64,000 nucleotides of DNA. Origin: Melitaea cinxia. Its lineage: Eukaryota; Arthropoda; Insecta; Lepidoptera; Nymphalidae. The position numbers and the translations under genes are program-made. The stretch spans positions 14,022,001-14,086,000 of the forward strand of contig NC_059406.1 of NCBI RefSeq assembly GCF_905220565.1, read 5' to 3'. This document shows positions 47,900 through 58,487 of the stretch, piece after piece; the first letter of the stretch is position 1; each line of letters opens with the position of its first letter. The notes beneath the pieces are model-generated. The model saw only the letters and a list, made by a program, of their open reading frames with translations, made no database searches and had not been told where the DNA came from.

Positions 47900-48078
47900 C
47901 TAGCGTGATTACTTACCGATCGGAGTCACGTACATCGACATCCACTCTCCCCCGCGTTTGGTGCGTCACTGTGTGAAGGTACTGGAACGCACAATATCTA
48001 AATCCAAAAACTAACGGTTTTATGAGCGCGTAAAGTTTTCAATGGAGTCCCAGGGACCTACCGGGTAAATTAAGGGTT

Positions 48079-48391
48079 AATCGACTTCAAAAAAGGAGGA
48101 GGTTACTCAATTTGACCGTATATATATATTTTATGTATGTTCGAGGATGACTTCGTCGTTTATGAACCAATTTTGATTATCCTTTTTTTGTTGGAAAGAA
48201 GATATCCCAAGTGTAGTACCATGGTAACGAAACCACGATCTGATGCTGAAATCCCAGAGAAATCAAAGGAAACCCTCGAAAATCGTAGTGACGACTAGTG
48301 CGTTTGTTAGTTTTTTTCGTCTACCTACGTTGTATTGCTTATCGATGTAACTGAAGGCGATTTTTTTTCATTTGCGAGCAAACACAATTAT
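48079..48391 (+). mobile_element. Element C copy 3
   Basis: Begins aatcgacttcaaaaaaggag directly at the right TTAA of the piggyBac-like element and ends with gcgagcaaacacaattatt. Confidence 0.65.
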
Positions 48392-49107
48392 TATTATTTC
48401 AATGTTCTAATTTTGTGATTTTTGATCATGTTTTTAAGCCATAATTTTTGATATTATTTAATAGTTTTAAATATATACACTATTCATATTTTAAAATTTT
48501 GTCTAAAATCACAAAAAAACGAAGGCTAGATCAAATCTAAATTAAGAATTACGACATTTTAAAAATTACATATAACAAAATTTGTATCCACATACAATAA
48601 AAAAGTAATTCGAACAAATTAAAAAGCAACAATCGTTTAATAATTATATTGAATTGTTCATTGAACATTTGAACCGTTATCACTATTCAAAACCGTATAT
48701 CTATTTGAAATGTATGCAATTTGCCTGAACAGTTGATTTATTGTATCTACCTATAATTTTGAACGGTTTGCTGGTTCAGTTCGAAATTTATTAGCAAACT
48801 AGATGGAAAATTTATGATAAGAAATAATTAATGTATATTTATTTAATCAATTAGTACTATATTTGCATTTGCTCGATATTAACAATACTTTTGTGATATA
48901 TTGACGATTTTTTTTAAATTTCATAGCTTGTTTGTGCAGCCAATATACATTTCGAATGAGGACTATCTACAACATGCAAATACGCAATTTTTTAGAAATA
49001 CTAGTTTGATTAAGACATTGCCGTAATTAGGGCAGTGCTAACGGTGCCTAGACACAGGGATTAACTTATGTATAGATTATTAACGTTACTTCAATAACAG
49101 TTGATGT
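48392..49107. other. AT-rich, no gene recognised
   Basis: No recognised repeat or coding region. Confidence 0.4.
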
Positions 49108-49446
49108 AAAATCAAAATCAAAAATAGCTTTATTCAAATAGGCCCCAAGAGCACTTTCGAATCGTCATTTTACAAATTAAAATTTTATTGTGTTTATTAA
49201 TTTTGTAAAAATGAAGCTACCACCGATTCGGAATATAGATTCTGCAGAGAAGAATCGGCAAGAAACTCCGAAGTTACACTTTTGAAAATAGTTATATAAA
49301 CTGCAGAATCTACATTCCGAATCGGTGGTAGCTTCACTTTTACAAAAATAATAATTTATTTTTAAAGTTTTAATTTGTAAAATGACGATTCGAAAGTGTT
49401 CTTGGACCCTATTTGAATAAAGCTATTTTTGATTTTGATTTTGATT
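49108..49446. repeat. Large palindrome of two LINE 3' ends, head to head
   Basis: The left arm 49108-49247 is the near-exact inverse of 49301-49446 (for example gctaccaccgattcggaat against attccgaatcggtggtagc), with a 53-nt spacer. Both arms are the LINE 3' end with a (TTTTGA)-type tail also seen at 11850. The tails point outwards. Confidence 0.8.
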
Positions 49447-49920
49447 TTGTGTGTTAGATACTGGGTTTTGAAATAATAAAATCGTGCGCTTTTAAGACTA
49501 TATTAACGCTTAAAATAATCTGTAATTACAAAAACTACGAGTATATACTATAACGGTCGGAGGAGCAGATTCTAAATCAAAATTTAAAAAAGGTATGACG
49601 ACAGTTATGACGAAAGCCGCTGATTGGTTGAATTCGTATCCAGACGACTTTCAATGTTGCCAACAGACAGTGTCCAAACTGTACTAGTTTGGACACTGTC
49701 TTTTAGTAAAAAATTAAAAATATCTTGCATGAAATGAATACAAGATACATAAAGAAGAAACCCAAATAGCGCAGTTATTATTGTTATTATTGTTTCGTAT
49801 GTAGTGAAATGCCAAATTCCTACTCAGCAACTATAGCCAAGCTATTTGTTTACACCTACCCGCTAAATTAAATAGCAGTTAAGGATAAGAAGAATTAGAA
49901 GTTCAGGAGGTCATGACACG
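49447..49920. other. No gene recognised
   Basis: Contains a short inverted repeat (agtgtccaaactgtac / agtttggacactgtc) at 49669-49701. Nothing else was seen. Confidence 0.4.
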
Positions 49921-50070
49921 TGCATAGGCCTCTTTCTCCATGTAGGAGATGAATCAGAGTTTAATCTGCCACGCTGCTCCAATAAGGGTTGGCGGATATA
50001 TTCCCTACTATGAGTAACGATCGCTATCAGATGTACATGATAACAATCAGGAAAGACGTCTTAACGTACA
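49921..50070 (-). repeat. SINE fragment (tail and part of middle)
   Basis: Inverse of the common tail from gcataggcctctttctccat to gtacatgataacaatcagga. Confidence 0.65.
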
Positions 50071-50344
50071 ACTGCATCGTATAACGGACAACTGTGTGTT
50101 GATCATTTTTTGATTTGGTGCTATAAGTTGCGACATTATCTGAAGTACATATAAGTACGAACCTAAGATCATGAAGTTCAGTAATTTAATTCACCTTAAT
50201 TCCATAAAACATTTTACGTCAGTACTAACTCATATATTGTAGCATATATTTTTAATAGCACGTAGTTTCGTTCCTGCTGATGTATAATAGCACAGTTATG
50301 CATTAGCGTTGCTATTTACTTTTTCTAGGCGACTGATTTAATTT

Positions 50345-50660
50345 TTGGAATACCCTCGTATTGTATTACGTCGCGGTTCACCTTAGGGGGTAGTTGTGTC
50401 GCGACGCGCTGGGTTTGCTGTATATAAGCCTCAGGGCGAGTGTTTGCGGCCTTTTTTTGGGTTGGATTCTCTCGCCGACTTAAGATCTGGGTGCAATTTA
50501 TTGTGGGTGAGTCATTGTAGTTTCTTATGGTATAAGCTTTGCTTTAGTGTAAGTTGATTTTGTGAGTTTTTGAAAAAGAAGATTAAGATTCTGTAGGATT
50601 TTTTTTTACTCTCTCTCTCTAGTAGTCTCGTGTTAGGAGTTGTGGGTGTCTCTCTGGCCC
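50345..50660 (+). promoter_or_regulatory. Candidate promoter or LTR-like region with TATA box
   Basis: A GC-richer island (cgtcgcggttcaccttaggg, gtcgcgacgcgctgggtttg) is followed by TATATAAG near 50421-50428, then about 90 nt of GC-richer sequence and gtgggtgagt, a donor-like site near 50501. It could be a retroelement LTR/5' region or a host promoter. No coding sequence follows. Confidence 0.3.
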
Positions 50661-50812
50661 AACAAACAATTTTTTAACACGTAGCAATATCTATCCAGCT
50701 GGCGTCTTCTTTCAGGGGAAGAGTATCCCCTTATATACATATTTGTCAGTGGGCAAACACTGCTAGAATTCTTGTCACAATACTAGGTAGTACATGTTTC
50801 GTGTCATAAGTC

Positions 50813-51156
50813 GCATCAGCCTATACTATGCCACTGCTGGGTATAGGCCGCTTTTCCCATGTAGTCGAAGGATCAGAGCTTAATTCACCACCCTGCTCTA
50901 ATGGGGATCGGTGGATATATTCCCTACTATGAGTAACGATTGCTATCAGGTGTGAGTACATGATAACAACCGAGACCGATGGCTTAACGTGCTCTCCGAG
51001 GCACTGTGGGGAGATCCACAAGACCTGCACAAATACCCAGGTAACGGCAAACATCTACATGGCCAATACAAATGCTTGTCATGTGCGGGGATCGATCCCG
51101 CAACCGCCAGAACAACAGCCACAAATCAGTGCTGTGACCGTTGCGCCAACGCGTCG
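50813..51156 (-). mobile_element. SINE, type 1 head plus common tail
   Basis: Full head and tail on the minus strand (gttggcgcaacggtcacagc head; B box tgcgggatcgatccccgca). Frames on both strands are repeat-derived. Confidence 0.75.
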
Positions 51157-51669
51157 TTATAATATCATAATTATCTGTAAATAATTATTTTTGATGACTT
51201 GCGTTTCATGATGTATTAAAAATGTATTTATCATGCTACAAATACTTATTTTATTTAAAATAAATATAAGTAAAATAATTTCTAATGTTTCCTACAAAGT
51301 TAACTAATATAGGTTTTCAAATTAAATTATCGCAATGTCTCACCCATATAATTAAAATACCCTCTTAATAATAAAGTTGGCAATATTAACGTAAGCCCAT
51401 AAGCCACTATATCAATTCACCTGAACCCTTTAACTTTGGTGAGCTTAATATATTTGAATTAAGTACATACTATAGTAATAATTATTCCGCTTTTAAAGTT
51501 TAAATGTTATGTTATACGTTCGTGAAAATTCTCATTCAAGTCTTAGAGAAAAAAACCCTCTTTTCCAAAATAAACTGATACCTCAGATCCCCATAGCGTA
51601 ATAGAGGCGGCTTGTGACATTTTTTGATAGGGGTTCATAAAAAATAAACGAAAAACTAGATCTTATCAT

Positions 51670-51804
51670 TTATTTCATTTGTATAATAAATCCATTCCGT
51701 CCATGCGGATTCACCACCACTGCAGGCGCCAGTTCCAAACACCAGACACGGAAAACAAAATCATTTATTGCTTTCTTCATATCCACACAAGCAAAATTGT
51801 TCAT
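51670..51804 (-). CDS. Candidate 44-residue ORF or exon, unknown
   Basis: An ATG at 51804 opens 44 codons to a TAA, with a second in-frame Met after 8 residues. The composition looks protein-like (AINDFVFRVWCLELAPAVVV, then a PHGRNG segment) and the codons are GC-richer than the flanks. I do not recognise it. It may equally be part of a dispersed repeat that happens to be open. Confidence 0.2.
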   Translation of the reverse strand: MNNFACVDMKKAINDFVFRVWCLELAPAVVVNPHGRNGFIIQMK

Positions 51805-51849
51805 ATTTAAAAAAACGCGTAAAAAATTTAATTTTCATACTACATTTTT

Positions 51850-52390
51850 AGCCAACTTCCAAAAAAGGAGGAGGTTCTCAATTCAACTATATTTTTTTTA
51901 TGTATGTTACTTCAGAACTTTAGACTAGGTGGACCGATTGCGACGAAATCTTTTTTAATCGAAAGGTGGTGTGTGTTGTTTGGTCCCATTTAAATTTGTT
52001 TGAGATCTAACAACTACTTTTCGAGTTATATCTAATAATGCGTTTTTACTTGACGCTTTTTTCGTCGACCTAAGTTGTATTATACCGCATAACTTTTTAT
52101 TGGATGTATTGATTTTGATAATTCTTTTTTTTTTTGTTGGAAAGGAGATATTCCTAGTTATGTACCATGATAAGGAAACCGCATAACTTTTTATTGGGTG
52201 TACCGATTTTGATGATTTTTAATTTAATCGAAAGTCGATGTTTATCATGTGGTCACATTTAAATTTCATCGAGATCTAATTACAACTTTTGGAGTAATCC
52301 TTGATAATGCGTATTTACTTGATTATTTTTTCGTCTACCTACGTTGTATTACTTGTCGATGTAATTGAAGTCGATTTTTTTTGTTTTTAT
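51850..52390 (+). mobile_element. Element C copy 4
   Basis: Starts gccaacttccaaaaaaggag and ends gtaattgaagtcgatttttt. The interior holds repeated modules (ccgcataactttttattgg occurs twice). Confidence 0.65.
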
Positions 52391-53570
52391 CAGCTAAGTA
52401 TGACTTCAGTTAAAGGCGCGTTTTGAGTATTTTCACGCTGTATATTAAAAGAATTATAGAAGTATTGTTCTATTTTAGCAAAAAATGTATTTAAAAGAAA
52501 AACTGCAAAATAGCTGACGAAGCCGAGACGTTTGTTTGTAGGTATATATAAAACGGCAACAGCGCATAGGCAATATATATTAGTTTTAATAATTAAAGAT
52601 GGTCATACACATAGTCATTCGTAGCGAGACCGTTTTACGTCCTTGTTTCATTTATTAAATCACTGGGTTTCAGCCTGATAGCCCACTTTAGTTTATTACT
52701 ATAGATGTCACTAGTTGTACACTGACTTCAATTCAGTGGGTTATTTTTATGCTGTTTCTAAAATGACAAATAGACAGACATGAGATTACGTGTCTTTTCC
52801 TGTTTTACGAGATATCGCAAAAATCATCCGTGCTATTTTTGCAAATGTGAAAGTGAATGCAATGTATGAATGAAAATAAAATAGAAATTCGTTAAAAATT
52901 AAAGATAGGAGTTAAAAACTATATTTTGTCCTATGAAATATTTAAATACACTACAAAAATAATTTTATTATGCAAATAGTAGTAATTTATACATACTTAC
53001 ATATATTAGAAAGTTGTGTTAACCGCCTTCCATCTTCCGAGTTCATTATCAGATCCTGGATAATATCAAATAACCATTGCCAAAACAAATTAAAGGACTG
53101 CTGGCTATATGGGATTTCATCCCAGTCTATGGGATCTATCCAACATTTTGTAACTTTTGATTACCATTTTCCTCAATCGTCAGTTGAAGTTTATCTCAAT
53201 AATTGCATTTTTATTCACTAACACGTAATGGAGCACGTGGAAAATGAAGACATAACTTATTCTCCAAATAGATGAAGAGGCTTTTGCCCAGCAGTATCAG
53301 ATTTACAGGTAGCAGTTCAATAGAGACTTGGAATCTATGTAAATTTGCCTCGATTTATCTTATCTAAATGTAAATGCATGCTAAAATTTCAACTCAATCA
53401 GAAACCGATAAGTGGTAATAACGAACAGTGTGACGTATCGATATAGCCATGAATAAATTTTTATAATTACAGACTAATTTGAATACAAAAAATTAATTAC
53501 CAGATTGTTATATAAGTAAAAATGTAATAATGATTTATTATAATAAATATACATAATTATAGTATAATAA
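52391..53570. other. AT-rich, no credible gene
   Basis: An 83-codon frame at 52970 has a mixed composition but no recognisable domain or splice context. A SINE-tail scrap lies at about 53270-53310. Confidence 0.35.
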
Positions 53571-53898
53571 GCCGAGTTGGCACAACGGTCACAGCCATGG
53601 ATTGTGCCGGTTGCGCTGGCGGTTGCGGGTTCGATCCCCGCACACGACAAACATTTGTATTGGCCATACAGGTGTTTGCCGTGGTCTGGGTGTTTGTGCG
53701 CTCCCCACCGTGCCTCAGAGAGCACGTTAAGCCGTCGGTCCCGGTTGTTATCATATACACATGATAGCGATCGTTACTCACAGTAGGGAATATATCCGCC
53801 AACCCGTATTGGAGCAGCATTGTGGATTAAGTTCTGATCCTTCTCCTACATGGGGAAAGAGGACTATGCCCAGTAGTGGGATATAACAGACTGAAGCG
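53571..53898 (+). mobile_element. SINE, type 1 head plus common tail
   Basis: Head gccgagttggcacaacggtc with B box gcgggttcgatccccgcaca, then the middle module (short deletion near 53700) and tail. Three frames on both strands inside it are artefacts. Confidence 0.85.
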
Positions 53899-55342
53899 AA
53901 TCATAATATAATGTAATAATACAAAATTATAAGCAATTGTTATAATTATTATTTCACTTCAATTGTTTTATTTTTTTTTTTTCAATTAATACCTACATAT
54001 TAAATGAACGACGAATGATATTTTGCATCAAAAAATCGTCAAAAAACTTCTGCCTTGGCAAAAGAAAAACAAAGGTTTAGGACATAAAATAATGTATACA
54101 CTATGCTCGACCATATTTCGGTTAATTCGACCAAAAATTGAGTAAAAACAGTCTTTAACGTTCATGACCAGACCGACTTCTAATTAAATCAGTTAGAGGA
54201 ACTGTGAAGAGTGCCTAGTGTATAGTTTTATTGACGCTGAAAAATTGTAATTCGGACGAGTTACTTGCACAGTTTTAAATACTTTCCCTGATAGAAAAAA
54301 AATATTTTAATTATATTAGTAAAAATATAGAAATAAAATAATCCCTGTGCGATTACAATTAATATTGAATGTGTATAAATAAGAGTTTACCTCAAACAGA
54401 AACTTAGCAACTCACATGCGATTACAATAAATATTAAAGATATAGTATCGTAGTGTTTTAGCAACTGGCTGAAGCACTAGTGGTCAGTAGTCTCATCACT
54501 AATGTTTATATAAATTATATCGATGCTTGTCGTAGTCTGGGCAATTATGCTTATGTGTTATGAGTTTTCGAACTTCCGATCAATTTACACCATAGTAGGG
54601 GTCGTGGAGTGAGATATGTTACGACGTTGACGAAACAAGCACTAATATTAATTTCAGGAATTTTATCCACGATTCACATAATTCGTTAAAATATTGTTTT
54701 ACATTACATAATTAATAAAAAAAATATTGTTCTTAAATAGGTTTAATGAAACTTAACAACAATTTTTAATTTTATCAGACCTGTGGTAACAGAAATTTTG
54801 TGATAGATCACTGAAAATAGATTCTGAAATTACATTCGCCCATAACTTAAAACCACTAATTAAAATATTAAATGTTGGTTTGTTTTCTTAAAATTTGTAT
54901 GAGATCTTTATTATGTACTTTAGAAACATTTTTGTTAAGTTTACGCTTTACTTCGACCTTGTCCTTACTCTTAGAGTACTTTAATTGAAGCATTATTTCC
55001 GTGCAAAGCAATGTAATGACATCCTACGGCACTATATCTCTTAAATATTCATAATTTCATTATATATTATATATAATGGTCTTCATTGAAAAAATACTAA
55101 AATTGTATCATAAAAATTGGGAACATTCTCTGTAATTAAGAAGATCCTTAAAAATAATAATATTTTCGCTTCCATAAAAAATCATGCTTTATAAAAGAAC
55201 ATAAAATATGAAAAAAGTGAAAAATATGAAACGCTATAAAAGATTATCGAAAAACTTGATCTCTATTATCTTCACACAAACCTAATCTGCAAAAACTATT
55301 TCATAAAAACTTAACATGAGGGTACATAATACATACGCGTTT
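53899..55342. other. AT-rich, no gene recognised
   Basis: No recognised repeat or exon. Confidence 0.4.
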
Positions 55343-55474
55343 TTACTCCAAGCCTCCCCAATCTGGTCTCCAATCTGTATCAATCTTATCTGCCGTTAAA
55401 TTGTCACATAAAACTTGTGAACACCTCCATAGAGGTTTTTCACTATCGTCGTCTCGGTATATTGACGAAATGTA
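55343..55474 (-). CDS. Candidate terminal coding exon, unknown
   Basis: On the minus strand a 43-codon frame ends at TAA (55345-55343). It follows an AG at 55476-55475, but without a clear pyrimidine tract. The translation has spaced Cys and Trp (SEKPLWRCSQVLCDN then DTDWRPDWGGLE). Composition is unlike the surrounding AT-rich DNA. I do not recognise it. A short chance frame or transposon relic is equally possible. Confidence 0.22.
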   Translation of the reverse strand, partial: YISSIYRDDDSEKPLWRCSQVLCDNLTADKIDTDWRPDWGGLE

Positions 55475-55687
55475 CTATACCATAGTATGACTTTATATAC
55501 TTGTCTTTACACAGAAATAAGAATAGATTGGTATAAATATTCTTGAGTTATGCAATATGTGTTGTCATGAAGTTATGATCAAGAGAATTCATAATGGTTA
55601 GATATAAATAATAGTTGCTTGCATACAGTAGATAATTTCAAATAAAAGATGCATATTAAAATAAACAATACAATAAATAAATTTGGG

Positions 55688-56425
55688 TTGTCTGGAAGAA
55701 ATGGCTAAATAGCCATAAGTCCGCACATTGTACTTCACAGTTTGTAAATATTTTTTAACCGACTTCCAAAAAAGGAGGAGGTTCTCAATTCGACTGCATT
55801 TTTTTTTAATGTATGTTACATCAGAACTTTTGACTGGGTGGATTGATTTCGACAAATTTTCTTTTAATCGAAAGGTGGTGTGTCAATTGGTCCCATTTAA
55901 AGTTATTTGAGATCTAACAACTACTTTTCGAGCTACATCTAATAATGCGTTTTTACTTGACGCTTTTTTCGTCGACCTACGTTCTATTATACCACATAAC
56001 TTTCTACTGAATATACCGATTTTGATAATTCTTTTTTTGTTGGAAAGAAGATATCCCTAGCTTAGTACCATGATAAGAAAACCAGGATCTGATGATGGAA
56101 TCCCAGAGAAATCGAGAGAAACTCTTGAAAATCCGCAATAACTTTTTACTGGGTGTACCGATTTTAATAATTTTTAATTTAATCGAAAGCTGATGTTTGT
56201 CATGTGGACACATATAAATTTTATTGAGATTTGATAACTAATTTTTGAGTAATCTTTGATAACGCGCAGTTACTTGACTATTTTTTCGTCGATCTACGTT
56301 GTACTACTCGTCGATGTAATTGAAGTCGGTTTTTTTTTCGTTTGCGAGCAAACACAATTATTAAATGTGTTTATTGTTTAAAATGTAGTTGTGGTGTACA
56401 ATAAAGTATAAATAAATAAATAAAC
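55688..56425 (+). repeat. LINE 3' end split by nested element C copy 5
   Basis: Pieces of the GCGATAAGGCCGCC-type LINE end lie on both sides: ggttgtctggaagaaatggc at 55688 and gtgtacaataaagtataaat at 56394. Element C occupies 55757-56361 between them. Confidence 0.6.
55757..56361 (+). mobile_element. Element C copy 5, most complete
   Basis: Starts AACCGACTTCCAAAAAAGGA and ends GAAGTCGGTT plus tttgcgagcaaacacaatta. The exact inverse decamers are preserved. No coding capacity. Confidence 0.7.
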
Positions 56426-56799
56426 GTTGGAAAACTGAAGCTAAACTATGCATTAAAACAACTTACTTATATTATAAGTAACGAACTAATAGTTTGTTTA
56501 GTGTTAGCAGTCACGGAATCGTAAACCCGTAGGTGGTATTTTGGCGTGCGACTTATCATATTGTTTTGGTTAAAATGTTAAGATTTATTATTTGAAGGAA
56601 ATTTTTTAATAATAAACAGTAAGATTAAATTAATAATAATATTTTCTTTACTTTCTCTTCACAAATACAAGACAAGACGAATTAAAAAAAATTGTGTTTA
56701 TTTTTAAGATTGCTATTTCCACTGCTGATAAAAATAATTCCACAACAAATCAGTACATATAATTCGTACAATTTCATTTTTGTGTTACCCACAAATACT

Positions 56800-57110
56800 A
56801 AACATTTTTGAATATCATATCAACAATTGACCGTTCCAGCGGGGATCGAACCTGCATCTCCGACTGACTGTGTCGGTGCTCTAGCCAATTAAGCTATGGA
56901 ACGATGTAGCCGCTAGATCGAAATTTTTGATATGGTGATTTTATATTCGGTTTAAGCGAACCGTGGCGCCGTCTATAGTGCGCTCTTTACAGAATCCCGT
57001 AACTATTCAAAGTTTCATATTACAATGAATATACATCGTTCCATAGCTTAATTGGTTCGATCCCCGCTGGAACGGTCGATTGTTGATATGATATTCAAAA
57101 ATGTTTAGTA
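56800..57110. mobile_element. Foldback tRNA-bearing element, copy 3 (inverted pair)
   Basis: A full tRNA-like core lies at 56832-56903 (minus strand). A shortened copy lacking the anticodon arm lies at 57036-57080 (plus strand). aacatttttgaatatcatat lies at about 56804 and its inverse ends near 57106. The two halves make a hairpin of ~300 bp. Confidence 0.6.
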
Positions 57111-57179
57111 CATATAATGTTGGAATTATTCGGTATTTACGACTGTATTTAAACTATGCTGTGGTAGGGCACAGCAGGA

Positions 57180-57515
57180 AATTTCCAGTACGTACATATA
57201 TAGAATGTGAATGTATAGAACTTAATTGAGGTACAGAAGAAAATATCCTGCATAAAATATGGAGCGGCCGACTGGACTTGACCTTACAGAAGATCACAGA
57301 CAAATAATACTGTTTCCAAGCATTTTTGTATTCCTGTGGTGAATAAAGCGACCAGAACTCCTGGGGGGAATGGGGGGCAGCACGTTTGCGAGGCTTCCGG
57401 TATTGCAGGCAGACACTTGCAATACCGGAAGTAAAATTAGATAATCTATAAGCTACGGTAATCGCTTACCATCGTACGCTTGTTTGCCGACCTAGTTGTA
57501 TGAAAAAACTGACTA
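57180..57515 (+). mobile_element. Poly(A)-tailed retroposon with internal small palindrome
   Basis: Body with ttacagaagatcacagacaa and gaactcctggggggaatggg, and end catcgtacgcttgtttgccg. cttccggtattgcagg (57405-57420) is followed by its near-inverse at 57420-57432. Confidence 0.65.
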
Positions 57516-58199
57516 AAACTGAGTACAATAAAAATTGGCACGTAGATAAATGGAAATTCAGAATAATACACAGCATACTTTTTATCAATTCCATTTAATA
57601 TAAAGAAATTATTTCAAAAATGTGCATATTTTTAATTACGTTCAAAATTAAAAAAAAAGCTCAAGTTAATGTTTTTGACATTTTGTACCTTTAAAAATAA
57701 TATTTTAATTTATGTAGGTCGGTTCGGACTTTTCCGACAACGTGAAGTATCAGTTTTTTTTTGATTATTTGTTTTTATAAATAAACTTTGAACCGACCTC
57801 TATTTGGTGGTTTATGCTTTAAAAGCGAGTTATAAATTATTTTAATAACCCTTTTTAATGATAAACGCATTTGATTGCGTATTTTAGTTTCACTACCATT
57901 GAGAAAATAAGATAGTAAACTTATTAACCTCTATCTGAATAATTAGTCTCTAAACGGGGAAAAAAAAAACAATTCCAAAACTTGCTAATTTATAATTACG
58001 TAATAAAGTTTTAATATTCTCTACTTTTTTTTTTCATATAAACATTGCTCTGAAAATAAAAAATATAAAAAAGACTTATAAACTTTTCAAACCAAGAAGA
58101 ATTTTTCAGTTTGAACTTATTATTACCGCGTTAAAACAAACATACAAATAAACAAAGTTTTCAGATTTATGATATTTATAGAGAATTTTAGAGTTTTAC
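57516..58199. other. AT-rich, no gene recognised
   Basis: Nothing recognised. Confidence 0.4.
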
Positions 58200-58487
58200 T
58201 GAGGTAGGTAGGGCACAGCAGGAATTTCCTGCTCAAAATATGGAGCAGCCCGACTGGGGTAGTACCTCGACCTTACAGAAGATCACAGCAAAATAATACT
58301 GTTTTCGAGCAGTATTGTGTTCCTGTTGGTGAGTAAGGTGACCAGAGCTCCTGGGGGGATTGGGGATTGGGTCGGTAACGCGCTTGCGATGCTTCTGGTG
58401 TTGCAGGCGTCTATAAGCTACGGTAATCGCTAATATCAGGTGAGCCGTACGCTTGTTTGCCGACCTAGTGACATAAAAAAAAAGTTA
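58200..58487 (+). mobile_element. Poly(A)-tailed retroposon, good copy
   Basis: From agggcacagcaggaatttcc through ccgactggggtagtacctcg and gttgcaggcgtctataagct to gacctagtgacat plus an A-run. Confidence 0.75.

Larger units (their letters stand above)
46724..48080. mobile_element. piggyBac-like element, internally deleted
   Basis: Bounded by TTAA on both sides (46724-46727 and 48077-48080). Terminal inverted repeats agree at 17 of 19 positions including TTAA (CCCTTGATATACCCGGT at left; inverse of CCCTTAATTTACCCGGT at right). Inside are minus-strand remnants of a transposase. At ~1.35 kb it is too short for a full coding element. The right TTAA coincides with the start of element C copy 3, so it inserted at that repeat's 5' TTAA. 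Confidence 0.8.

Noticed and set aside
53474..53820. Three overlapping 69-87 codon frames
   Set aside because: They are SINE sequence (type 1 head plus tail), open by chance on both strands.
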